8,732 nt of DNA from NCBI GenBank assembly GCA_015232865.1, contig JADFYU010000073.1, forward strand, positions 1 to 8,732, in the 5' to 3' direction. A program made the position numbers and the translations under genes. The stretch's first letter is position 1. The number at the start of each line of letters is the position of its first letter. The notes beneath the pieces were generated by a model that saw only the letters and a program-made list of their open reading frames with translations, was not told where the DNA came from and did not search any database. Of the stretch, positions 1-7,145 are shown piece after piece. The DNA is from Magnetococcales bacterium. GTDB taxonomy: Bacteria; Pseudomonadota; Magnetococcia; Magnetococcales; UBA8363.

Positions 1-3000
1 CATACACCGAAACCGTATTCAGTTCGATTTCGGCATACGCATCGGCCGCATCCGAATAACCAGACACACCGACATTGCCCGTAGCCTGAGCGCGAAGGGA
101 TACGTCAAGGGTATCATCGCCATCGGAACCCATGAGAGACAGAATATTGCTAAAGACAGAGGCATTGGCCATATAATCGGAAGTGTAGGTTGAACGACCA
201 CCTCCCATCCCCTCAGCAAACGCCATGGCGTTTGCAGTCAGGGCGGCACTGATCATCGAATCATCTCCAGAGCCACCGTCCATGGAAATGAGGTTATTAT
301 TTATGTAAACGCTGACAGAGGAAGAGTTATAGCCCACCTCCTGAACATGATTGAAAACCTCGCCACTGTTGAACGAGCCGGTTTTACTGGCCAAAAGCGA
401 AAGGGTCAGTTGGTCATCACCCGCCGAACCCGCCATCAGGATTTCATTGGACGAGATTGCCACGCTAAAGGATGATTGATTTATTGAACCGCTGTTAATG
501 CCTGCGGCCAAATTAAAGGCTGAATAGGTTGCACCCGATGAACCATAGGCCAACGCCTCCATTTTTACAGAAAGGTCGTCATCACCAGAACCGGCAGCAA
601 GGATTACCTGATTAGAGATTACCCATGCTGCGGCTACGGCTGAGCTGTAAGTGCCAGAACCGATGTCATCCTGAGAAACGACCTGACCATTGGCATCCGC
701 CATAGCCTTGAGTTCAACGGTTAAAGTGTCGTCACCATCTCCCCCACCGACACCGACCCACACTTCTCCATAACCGTTACCGATATTATTACCGGCAACC
801 ATAGCAAAAGCAAAAGCCAAATCACCCGAGCCAGATGCTAGAGCAGAGGCTTGCAAATTGACATCAATAGTAGCGTCGGCGGTGTTCGAAGCGGAAACAT
901 CAGCGATGAGCGAGTTCCCTACAATTCCAGCTGCCACAAACTCCAAACCACCATAGCCCTGATCGGCGGTTGCGTGGGCATCCAGCGAGAGGAGAGTGAG
1001 GCCTTCAGCCCCTTGAATCCCAAATTGATTATTGGTAATCGCAGCAACAGCCAAGGCTTGATCGTACGATCCACTGCCGTTGCCGACATAAGCATCGGCT
1101 GTAACTTCCAGAGTCAGCGGGCCATTGTTACCAGATCCACCATTAAGCATGACAAAGTTGCTTCTGACTGAAGCAACACCATACAGATCATTATCTCCGT
1201 CGCCACTTAAATCGACATGAGCGTTCAGAGCGGCAGCTAACGAATCATCTCCACTCGATCCATTCAAATAGACTTGATTACCGGAAATATACGCCAAACC
1301 TTCAGCTCCGGTATACGAACCAACCATTGCCGAGGCCGATGCGGTCATGGCAACCGACAACTGATCATCGGAGTAACCACCGTCTTGACTCAGGGTATTC
1401 CCGCCAACATAAGCGACTACCACTCCACTTTGTCCGATCCGACTTGCATCCGCATTCAGGTCAAAAGCCAGAGTATCGGTACCGGTTCCGCCTGACATAT
1501 AAATTTGATTCCCTTCGACACCGGCACCGGCTGAGAAACCATACGGATAGCTGCCAGACTCGGTATCGGAAGCCACTACAGACGCATTCAAAGAGGCGAC
1601 CAGTGTGTCGTTCCCCGAAGAACCATACATAAACGCCGTATTCGAGCCGATTCGTGCGGCACCAATTCCGCTAGTATAGCTTCCTCCAGCAGAATAGCTG
1701 CCAGAAGGATTGACATTTGCCGTCGCATCAATATTCAGAGTCAACCCATCATCACCGCGACTACCCGCCATCATGACCAAGTTTTGGCTGACTTTCGCAC
1801 GGGCACTTAAAGAACCGGAACCGGATGCCGTCGCATGGGCCATCAAATTGACATCTAGAAGATCGTCAACCCTGTCGGCTGAACGCGTCTCACTGTTGAA
1901 AGCGCCGATGCTCGAAGGAGAGACGCCGCCAACACTGTTGGAAAAACCACCAAAAAAGCTGATATCGTTATTGAAGATGGTGGCGTTTGCTTGACTGCCG
2001 TTCTGGCCGGCGCTCACGAAAGACGGATTATATCCTTCTCCACCAGTAGCGGTGGAACCGCCGCTGGCGTTGGCAGTCATGGTCAGGTTGAGATCATCCT
2101 CCCAATCTTCACCGATGATGGTGACCTTTTTCTCGGTAATCAGACTCATCTGAGACTCTATACCGAAGGTAATGGTCAGATCATCCGCACCCTCGTCACC
2201 GGTCAGTGTCCAGGTTGCGTAGTCACTGTTGGCATCGACATATTGATCGTAGATCGTGTCATAGTCATCATCGGTGATGGTGTCTTGGGCCGTGGCCTGG
2301 GTGACCTCCGCATCATCGGAGGCGATGGTCACCTGAAACCCCTCATCCTGTTCTGGACGGGCATCGCCATTGACATAGATGGTGATGATTTTTTCGGTTT
2401 CCGCTCCGGTAAAAATAACTTCGCCGGATGGAAACACCCCTTCCGGAAAATCGCTCTCGGTTGCCGGATCATCGCCAACGCCAGAGACCTGGTAGGTGAC
2501 AACAACGGTGTCGTCCGGGTCACCCTCACCGGTTATGGTCCGGGTGATGGTAAAAGAATAGGGAGTCAAATCACCAGTGTACTGCTCCAACGTCTCACCG
2601 GTTGAATCGGCGGTGATGGCAACGGAGTGCGTAAAATCGTCATTGACCACCGTGCTGGAGGCCGAGGCTGCGGACGGACTGATCACGGTGTTGGCAGACG
2701 GGTTGGAGAGGGTAACGGTAAACCCTTCGTGGTTTTCCAGATCCAGATCACCGGCAATTTCTACGACGATGGTCTGCTCCGTCTCAAAACCGCTAAAGGT
2801 AACCACGCCAGACATACCCGAGGTGCCGCCGTTTACGTCAGCACTGGTGAGCGGATCCGTACCACTGCCGGTCAGCGTCCAAACAGCCGTGCTATCCTCA
2901 TTGCCGTCGCCCGTTCCCTCGCGGACTACCGTAAAGGTGTAAGAGGTAATACCATCGTCCCCTTCAACGAGGCCGGCATTGCCCTCATCTTCAGAAATAG

Positions 3001-4015
3001 AGAGGGTATAAAAGTCGTCATTGCTGACTGTCGAAGTGGCCTTGGAGGTATAAATATAAGCACCTCCCCCGCCATCGGTGCTGGCCCCACTCAATGTTAA
3101 AGATATGTTTTCATTAGCTTCAACCAGCGTATCGCCGGTTATGTTAACGCTGACTGACTTCGAGGTCTCCCCGGACAGAAATTCGAGGGTGCCTGCCAAA
3201 ACGCTGCCGGAGGCGATATCTTCCCCATCGATCGGGTTATCCCCAGATCCGGCAATGGAATAATCGACCGTCGCATTTGAGGCGATGTTTCCGCTCCGAC
3301 TGATCGTAAAGGTGACACTCTTTTGCCCGTCAGCTCCTTCAGCTTGAGTTGTGGGATCGGCAGAAACCACGAACCCGACAGGAAGCAATGTAATCGGATC
3401 CTCTACATCCGGCTCATCCGGCTCTGGATCCGGGTCTGGCTCCGGCTCGGGCTCCGGCTCCGGCTCGGGCTCGGGCTCCGGCTCGGGCTCGGGCTCCGGC
3501 TCGGGCTCCGGCTCGGGCTCGGGTACAGGCTCATCGGTATCGACCGGGTCGCCGTCAGGCGTTGGCTGAGAATTGTCTCCTTGTGGCGCATTATCTTCCG
3601 CACCCAGACCCACATCATCCGTTGTTACGGGACCGGTTGGTTCCGCATTGCCCTGCAAATCGCCTACGGCTCCACCGGGCTCTCCCAGACCACCGGGCTC
3701 TCCCAGACCACCGGGAGCATTCGGGTCCGAACCTAATGGATTATTGGGATCAGCACCCGGTAATAAGGGCAGTCCCGTCAAAGGGTCGACGCCAAGTCCC
3801 TGACCGGGAACGCCGCCCAGAGGATTGTTGGGGTCGGCTGGATTGTTGGGGTCCCCCGCCGGTATAATGCCGGGAAGGGCGTCAACTTGCAATCCGTCGT
3901 CCGCCGCGAGGAGAATCTCCTCTCCACCATTTTCTGGTTTACTCGGTGATTTTGCAGTATTGGCTCCAGCTTTAGCGGAGTCGTTTGCCGTTATGTTTTT
4001 ACTATCAATCGCCAT
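1..4015 (-). CDS. Giant Calx-beta / RTX-like repeat surface protein, probable type I secretion substrate (partial, 3' end outside window)
   Basis: The frame is open from the ATG at 4013-4015 to base 2: 1338 codons with no stop, and the end lies off the window. I translated all of it. The start is set by AAGGA five bases upstream and an in-frame stop at 4034-4036. Residues 1-50 are hydrophilic with no Sec signal peptide. Residues 55-115 contain DPNNP and PGGLGE repeats, 165-192 are (Pro-Glu)14, 213-584 are three Calx-beta domains each ending in N/D-D-D, and from about 602 onward there are RTX-like repeats. There are no cysteines, basic residues are scarce, and Gly/Ala/Ser/Asp dominate. This composition is usual for large adhesins exported by type I secretion and folded outside the cell with calcium. 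The upstream TolC gene supports this route. The role (adhesin, sheath or surface layer) cannot be decided. Family class is confident; exact function is not. Confidence 0.9.
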   Translation of the reverse strand, partial: MAIDSKNITANDSAKAGANTAKSPSKPENGGEEILLAADDGLQVDALPGIIPAGDPNNPADPNNPLGGVPGQGLGVDPLTGLPLLPGADPNNPLGSDPNAPGGLGEPGGLGEPGGAVGDLQGNAEPTGPVTTDDVGLGAEDNAPQGDNSQPTPDGDPVDTDEPVPEPEPEPEPEPEPEPEPEPEPEPEPEPEPDPDPEPDEPDVEDPITLLPVGFVVSADPTTQAEGADGQKSVTFTISRSGNIASNATVDYSIAGSGDNPIDGEDIASGSVLAGTLEFLSGETSKSVSVNITGDTLVEANENISLTLSGASTDGGGGAYIYTSKATSTVSNDDFYTLSISEDEGNAGLVEGDDGITSYTFTVVREGTGDGNEDSTAVWTLTGSGTDPLTSADVNGGTSGMSGVVTFSGFETEQTIVVEIAGDLDLENHEGFTVTLSNPSANTVISPSAASASSTVVNDDFTHSVAITADSTGETLEQYTGDLTPYSFTITRTITGEGDPDDTVVVTYQVSGVGDDPATESDFPEGVFPSGEVIFTGAETEKIITIYVNGDARPEQDEGFQVTIASDDAEVTQATAQDTITDDDYDTIYDQYVDANSDYATWTLTGDEGADDLTITFGIESQMSLITEKKVTIIGEDWEDDLNLTMTANASGGSTATGGEGYNPSFVSAGQNGSQANATIFNNDISFFGGFSNSVGGVSPSSIGAFNSETRSADRVDDLLDVNLMAHATASGSGSLSARAKVSQNLVMMAGSRGDDGLTLNIDATANVNPSGSYSAGGSYTSGIGAARIGSNTAFMYGSSGNDTLVASLNASVVASDTESGSYPYGFSAGAGVEGNQIYMSGGTGTDTLAFDLNADASRIGQSGVVVAYVGGNTLSQDGGYSDDQLSVAMTASASAMVGSYTGAEGLAYISGNQVYLNGSSGDDSLAAALNAHVDLSGDGDNDLYGVASVRSNFVMLNGGSGNNGPLTLEVTADAYVGNGSGSYDQALAVAAITNNQFGIQGAEGLTLLSLDAHATADQGYGGLEFVAAGIVGNSLIADVSASNTADATIDVNLQASALASGSGDLAFAFAMVAGNNIGNGYGEVWVGVGGGDGDDTLTVELKAMADANGQVVSQDDIGSGTYSSAVAAAWVISNQVILAAGSGDDDLSVKMEALAYGSSGATYSAFNLAAGINSGSINQSSFSVAISSNEILMAGSAGDDQLTLSLLASKTGSFNSGEVFNHVQEVGYNSSSVSVYINNNLISMDGGSGDDSMISAALTANAMAFAEGMGGGRSTYTSDYMANASVFSNILSLMGSDGDDTLDVSLRAQATGNVGVSGYSDAADAYAEIELNTVSVY
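2..2212 (-). repeat. About 16 imperfect 40-55 residue repeats with one RTX-like turn each (putative beta-solenoid)
   Basis: From residue about 602 the protein repeats the pattern S/G-N-x-h-x-M-x-G-x-x-G-D-D-x-L-x-h-x-h-x-A-x-A, then a variable Ser/Gly/Tyr loop, then A-x-A-x-h-x-x-N. The acidic pair (or its substitute) falls near residues 611, 640, 717, 755, 802, 846, 883, 923, 963, 1004, 1046, 1095, 1145, 1200, 1251 and 1300. Spacing is about 37-47 in the middle and 49-55 near the window edge. GGSGDDxL matches one nonapeptide of the RTX calcium roll, but here it occurs once per repeat instead of in tandem. Alternating hydrophobic residues imply stacked beta strands. The array continues past base 1. 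The beta-solenoid fold is my inference. Confidence 0.75.
2264..3379 (-). repeat. Three tandem Calx-beta domains in the giant protein
   Basis: Residues about 213-334, 335-460 and 461-584 are three copies of the same beta-sandwich plan. Each has an E/D-rich start, a Y/V-T-F-T-I/V-x-R strand, an acidic G-D-x-x-D/E-x-x-E loop (GDTLVEANENISLTL, GDLDLENHEGFTVTL, GDARPEQDEGFQVTI), and a terminal T-V/I-x-N/D-D-D. These are the hallmarks of Calx-beta domains, which bind calcium at domain edges and are common in large bacterial adhesins. Copies differ at DNA level, so they are old duplications. About 120-126 residues each, slightly longer than a minimal Calx-beta. Confidence 0.85.
3440..3523 (-). repeat. 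Hexanucleotide tandem repeat encoding (Pro-Glu)14
   Basis: Fourteen consecutive CCS-GAG codon pairs encode residues 165-192 of the giant protein, followed by PDPDPE and a less regular acidic stretch. The only DNA variation within the array is CCC versus CCG. A Pro-Glu array would form an extended, highly acidic stalk between the disordered head and the first Calx-beta domain. Slippage would change stalk length in two-residue steps without breaking the frame. Confidence 0.9.
3671..3715 (-). repeat. 18-bp tandem repeat coding PGGLGE
   Basis: Two identical 18-base units plus a partial third encode residues 101-115 (PGGLGE, PGGLGE, PGG) of the giant protein. The neighbouring head also holds DPNNP at residues 55-59, 61-65 and 89-93 and DPNAP at 97-101. 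The segment looks like a flexible, disordered linker. Because the unit is a multiple of three, copy-number change would keep the frame. Confidence 0.85.
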
Positions 4016-4022
4016 GAGAGAA

Positions 4023-4027
4023 TCCTT
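4023..4027 (-). promoter_or_regulatory. Ribosome binding site of the giant protein gene
   Basis: AAGGA lies five bases before the ATG at 4013-4015. It is the only in-frame ATG after the stop at 4034-4036, so it fixes the start. Confidence 0.75.
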
Positions 4028-4125
4028 AGAAAGTTAGGTAGAGCGAGACGACCTAATGCGAGCTTTTCCCGATTGCGGACAAAATTACGTTAGCCAACAG
4101 ACAATGGCAACAAAATTAAACAACC

Positions 4126-4143
4126 CTATACCATCGGTTATAG
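4126..4143. promoter_or_regulatory. Imperfect palindrome sharing a half-site with the 4250-4293 hairpin
   Basis: The 18-base element CTATACCATCGGTTATAG is palindromic at its outer five bases. Its segment CCATCGGTTATA (4131-4142) matches CCATCCGTTATA of the hairpin at 4252-4263 in 11 of 12 positions, so the core occurs three times in this gap. It lies 111 bases upstream of the giant gene start. A shared regulator site is possible but unproven. Confidence 0.4.
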
Positions 4144-4249
4144 TTTTTGCAGAAAATGTAAAAATCAACGGCGATCAGGTCCAGCGGCCATTGACTGCAT
4201 CAAACTTACGTCAACAATCCCAAAACAACAACAAAACAGAGCGACCGTA

Positions 4250-4293
4250 TCCCATCCGTTATACCCCATTCAACAGGGGTATAACGGATGGGA
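4250..4293. other. Perfect 17-bp inverted repeat (18 bp with a flanking T-A pair), 8-base loop
   Basis: CCCATCCGTTATACCCC at 4251-4267 is exactly mirrored by GGGGTATAACGGATGGG at 4276-4292, separated by ATTCAACA; 4250 and 4293 add one more pair. It begins 31 bases past the stop of the TolC gene. As RNA it would fold very stably. Neither strand has a T-run directly after the stem, so it is not a standard intrinsic terminator; it may act as a 3' stabilising or attenuating hairpin, or as a protein-binding site. Confidence 0.8.
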
Positions 4294-4324
4294 AAGCAAT
4301 ACGGCTCACTCTGGACAGTTTGAT

Positions 4325-5695
4325 TTAATTGGATGAATAAGAGATGGCTTCGAAGAAGTTCGCATCGCGTGGCATTGCGGCTTTGGGCGGCATCACGCCT
4401 AAGTTGTCCAGAAGCGAACCCATGACGGAAAGAACTTCATAACCGGCCGCAATCTCTTTGTAACGCTCGACAATCAGGTCTTTGCGGGCGGAGGAGTATT
4501 CGTTCTCAGAGTCCAACAGATCCAACAGGGTCCGTTTGCCAACCCGGTATTGCTCAAAGTAGGCATTGCGAACCATTTCGTTTTCCGTGGCCTGCTCAGC
4601 ATAAGAGGCCTTGCGGGCTTTGGATGTTTCCATATCGTTATAGGCTTTACGAAGATCGCGAGAAACCTCCAATTCAGCATCTTTGATCTGATCTATCTTC
4701 TCTTTGACCTCAAAAGAGATCTCTTTTCTGGCATGAAAATCCTCCGTTCCAGAAAAGAACTCATACTCCAAGGTCAACATGGCCAGATAAGCTTCGGTCT
4801 TGCCTTCGGTACCGGATTTATTCCGATCCAAGCTTCCGGTCAACTCCAGGTCCAGAGTCGGAAAAAACTTACCGGTCTTCTCTGCCAACTCGGCCCGAGA
4901 CTGTTCCAGTTCAGATTTTGCTTTGGAAACCGCCGGACTGTTGTTGAGGGCCGCCTCGACTGCCGCTTCGATTTCCGGCAGAGAGTCTGCGGAGAAGGAT
5001 TGGTTTTCCAAGTCGCCGGCATCTTCCCCGACCAGGGTCTTATAGGCAATCTGGCTTTTCCCCAGATCACCCTCGGCGGTAAACAGAGCCGCCTCGACTT
5101 TTTTGACTCGGGAGACAGCCTGACTCACTTCGGCTTGGCTTCCAACGCCCTGCTTGACACGGCTTTTGACCAAATCCAGAAGGGATTTATGGTTTTCCAG
5201 GTTTTCCTTGGCAACGATCAGCACCTCACGGGCTTCCAGTACGTCCAGAAAGGCTTCGGCCACCTCAAGAGCGATATCTTGGGAAGTCTCCATGACACCC
5301 CAGGCTTCGGCTCGGGCGCCGGCTTTGGTTTTTTTAACGTCATTCCAGGCGGAAAAGCCTTCAAATAGATTCAGGTCCATGGTCAGGCTGGATTCATGGC
5401 GCTGCATGGAATCCTTACCGGTGATCAAACGGGCACGGGTTCCCGGACTGTCGGTACCTTCCTGGCCGGTTGCGATGGAGGCCGTCAAGACAGGCAGAAA
5501 AGCGGAATAGGCCTGCCCGACCTTTTCACGAGAGGCTTGGGCGCCGTAGATATCAGAGGAGACCTTCGGATGGTTTGACAACGCTTGCGCAACGGCGTCG
5601 GAGAGACTGACGGCCCAAGCCGGAGAAGAGAGAAAATATCCACAGGACGCCACAACCAGCGCAACTTTGAAAGCTCTAGATTTTTGAGTAGTCAT
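4325..5695 (-). CDS. TolC family outer-membrane channel of type I secretion (LapE/AggA-like)
   Basis: 456 residues, normal length for TolC proteins. Residues 1-28 form a Sec signal peptide (KSRAFK, a hydrophobic core, then AWA before V29). The mature protein starts with the typical SLSDAVAQALSNHPKV helix. Two internally similar halves follow: strand segments LTMDLNLFEGFSAWNDV (about 104-120) and LTLEYEFFSGTEDFHARKE, each followed by long alpha-helices. The C-terminal LLDLLDSENEYSSARKDLI and the AGYEVLSVMGSLLDNLGV ending are classic for the family. It should form the trimeric outer-membrane exit duct. FEGF and the helix after it resemble LapE/AggA-type channels of giant-adhesin exporters more than multidrug TolC. 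It sits between the cytochrome lipoprotein gene (54-nt gap, no terminator seen) and the giant repeat protein gene, its likely substrate. AGGAA lies ten bases before the ATG. Confidence 0.93.
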   Translation of the reverse strand: MTTQKSRAFKVALVVASCGYFLSSPAWAVSLSDAVAQALSNHPKVSSDIYGAQASREKVGQAYSAFLPVLTASIATGQEGTDSPGTRARLITGKDSMQRHESSLTMDLNLFEGFSAWNDVKKTKAGARAEAWGVMETSQDIALEVAEAFLDVLEAREVLIVAKENLENHKSLLDLVKSRVKQGVGSQAEVSQAVSRVKKVEAALFTAEGDLGKSQIAYKTLVGEDAGDLENQSFSADSLPEIEAAVEAALNNSPAVSKAKSELEQSRAELAEKTGKFFPTLDLELTGSLDRNKSGTEGKTEAYLAMLTLEYEFFSGTEDFHARKEISFEVKEKIDQIKDAELEVSRDLRKAYNDMETSKARKASYAEQATENEMVRNAYFEQYRVGKRTLLDLLDSENEYSSARKDLIVERYKEIAAGYEVLSVMGSLLDNLGVMPPKAAMPRDANFFEAISYSSN

Positions 5696-5749
5696 AATAA
5701 TACTGTTCCTTTTTTTAATAAATAGAGACCCACGGTGTTAAAGATCCGC

Positions 5750-6862
5750 CTAAAGCAGACCGTCCCCTTCCTGTGCGGGACTCGTTTCCTGTGGTACTTG
5801 GGGTAATTGATCGGTAGAGGCCAGATCACGTTTTGGCGGAGTCAACCGGGAAACATAATCCATCACCGCATGAACCTCTTCAGGGCCATAGCTCTCGATC
5901 TGAATCACCATGAGCGGATGCCCGGTCCGACGTTTGCCATCTCGAATCCACTCAAACTGACGAACGAGATAGTTGTAATGTTGACCTTGAATCCGGGGGT
6001 AATAACGACTGGGATCCCCTTCTCCGTCGCGCATATGACACAATGCACAATCGCGATCATAAATCGCCTTACCCTTCTCAAGGTCGGTTCCCGGACCTTT
6101 ACCATTATCCGGGGTCATGGGTAACTGCTCGATATAGGCCGCCACGTCGGCGATATTTTGCACGCCACCGATTTCACTGGGCAGGGCAAAACGGAACATG
6201 GTTGGGTTGTCCCGATTCTTTGCCCGGATATCGGCCAACTGCTTGATGGTCACACTGCGGTGCTGACCGGCCAACTGAGGATACTCCCCATCCGCTTTGC
6301 CCCAGGATTCCGGCATGTGACATTTATTGGAGCAGGTATCCAGGTAGACCTGTTTTCCGTTCTCCAGGTTGGGAACCAGATCCAACTCTTTTTCGTGCTG
6401 GAGTTCGGCCTTATTCCAGTTGCCTAGAATCACGTCCACCAAACCGACTTTTTTGCCCCTTGAACTGGCCCGGTTGCTGGCCAGATAGCGCAGCACACCC
6501 TCCGGGTCCGCCATGATGGCCTTCCGATACCACCGCCTGGCTCCGGCCATATCGGCGCGTTGCTCGGCGATATAACCGAGATTGGTGTAGGCATGGACAT
6601 TTTTCGGATTGAGCTCAACGGCCCTGTGCAGCATCTCTTCGGCTTCACTGAGAGAGTCCCTTCTGATGGCCTTGAACGCCAGATTGTTCAGCGCCCGGCT
6701 TTTGTCGGCATTCGCCATGGCTACACGGTTTTCAGCGTTTTCTGCGGCGGTCTTTCCGTCCACCAGAAATTTTTTATCTACCTCAGGCAATCCCCCATCC
6801 AACGAGACACACCCAGCCAGCAACAGAGAGGCTGCAAAGGCAGCCAAATAGCGAATATTCAT
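5750..6862 (-). CDS. TPR-containing dihaem cytochrome c lipoprotein
   Basis: 370 residues. A lipoprotein signal peptide ends in LLAGC with the lipidated Cys at 18; Val at +2 favours the outer membrane. Residues 55-88 and 89-122 are two exact 34-residue TPRs (HRAVELNPKN, YRKAIMADPEG). Two cytochrome c domains follow. The first binds haem at C177-SNK-C181-H182, a C-x3-C-H motif instead of C-x2-C-H, and continues with YPQLAGQHRSVTIKQLADIR and NIADVAAYIEQLP as in cytochrome c4/c553-type domains. The second has the standard C272-AL-C275-H276, then YYPRIQGQHYNYLVRQFEW and HPLM, whose Met318 may be the sixth ligand. The Pro/Gln-rich tail is probably disordered. It is likely an electron carrier facing the periplasm, with the TPRs docking a partner. 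Start: AAGGG five bases upstream of ATG. First gene of the leftward cluster. Function in secretion or respiration is unknown. Confidence 0.9.
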   Translation of the reverse strand: MNIRYLAAFAASLLLAGCVSLDGGLPEVDKKFLVDGKTAAENAENRVAMANADKSRALNNLAFKAIRRDSLSEAEEMLHRAVELNPKNVHAYTNLGYIAEQRADMAGARRWYRKAIMADPEGVLRYLASNRASSRGKKVGLVDVILGNWNKAELQHEKELDLVPNLENGKQVYLDTCSNKCHMPESWGKADGEYPQLAGQHRSVTIKQLADIRAKNRDNPTMFRFALPSEIGGVQNIADVAAYIEQLPMTPDNGKGPGTDLEKGKAIYDRDCALCHMRDGEGDPSRYYPRIQGQHYNYLVRQFEWIRDGKRRTGHPLMVIQIESYGPEEVHAVMDYVSRLTPPKRDLASTDQLPQVPQETSPAQEGDGLL

Positions 6863-6867
6863 ATATA

Positions 6868-6872
6868 CCCTT
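6868..6872 (-). promoter_or_regulatory. Ribosome binding site of the cytochrome lipoprotein gene
   Basis: AAGGG is five bases before the ATG at 6860-6862, directly after an AT-rich leader. Confidence 0.65.
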
Positions 6873-7118
6873 AATTAACAGAAAGAATTTAACAGTTACG
6901 CTGCTTTTAAATAGATTCTTTTGATGAGAAACACAGAGAATCGGAAATAGTCGAAATCAACTCTTCCAATTTCCCCCCCCTGCTTATGAACATCATAGTC
7001 TATACTTCAACGCGTTGCATAAAGTCAAGAATATATAGATCTCGTTATCCAAATGGATTTCTTATCTAACTGTTCATTAACCTTATCAAGTTTCGGTATT
7101 CTATTTTTAGGTATAGCG

Positions 7119-7145
7119 ACATTTTTCCAACTGTGATAAAAATGT
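7119..7145. promoter_or_regulatory. 8-bp perfect inverted repeat, possible operator
   Basis: ACATTTTT and AAAAATGT are separated by 11 bases (7127-7137), 96 bases before the GTG start of the reductase. The arm and spacer lengths fit a dimeric regulator site, and it lies just upstream of the TATA-like words at 7148-7170. A small AT-rich dyad can arise by chance. Confidence 0.35.

Larger units (their letters stand above)
4016..4324. other. Noncoding region between tolC-like gene and giant protein gene
   Basis: This 309-base stretch is AT-rich compared with the genes beside it and has no convincing gene; the plus-strand frame through it has no ribosome site and no recognisable protein. It contains the large hairpin at 4250-4293 and a related imperfect palindrome at 4126-4143, and must contain the leader and probably the promoter of the giant gene. 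I could not identify a -35/-10 pair with good spacing. A TATAAC hexamer on the minus strand lies inside the 4126-4143 palindrome. Confidence 0.6.

Noticed and set aside
1991..2605. Plus-strand open frame of 204 codons
   Set aside because: It is antisense to the Calx-beta and early repeat region of the giant gene. Long antisense frames follow from the biased Gly/Asp/Thr codons of that gene.
3351..3569. Plus-strand frame encoding a Ser-Gly repeat, with related Arg/Leu and Ser-Pro frames nearby
   Set aside because: These are readings of the hexanucleotide repeat in other frames; the Pro-Glu frame is continuous with a 1338-codon gene.
19..4015. Possible frameshift in the giant gene
   Set aside because: A minus-strand stop at 19-21 suggested a frame break, but it lies in another frame. 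The gene frame has no stop from 4015 down to base 2.
4250..4293. Hairpin as a standard Rho-independent terminator
   Set aside because: The stem is perfect but no T-run follows it directly on either strand; it is therefore listed as a hairpin of unknown role.
4056..4328. Plus-strand frame of 90 codons in the TolC-giant gene gap
   Set aside because: It runs through the hairpin and into the TolC stop, and its composition looks like noncoding AT-rich DNA.
4550..5368. Plus-strand open frame of 272 codons
   Set aside because: It is fully antisense to the TolC gene, whose signal peptide and family motifs are clear. The antisense product is Phe/Gly-rich with no domain, and no ribosome site was seen.
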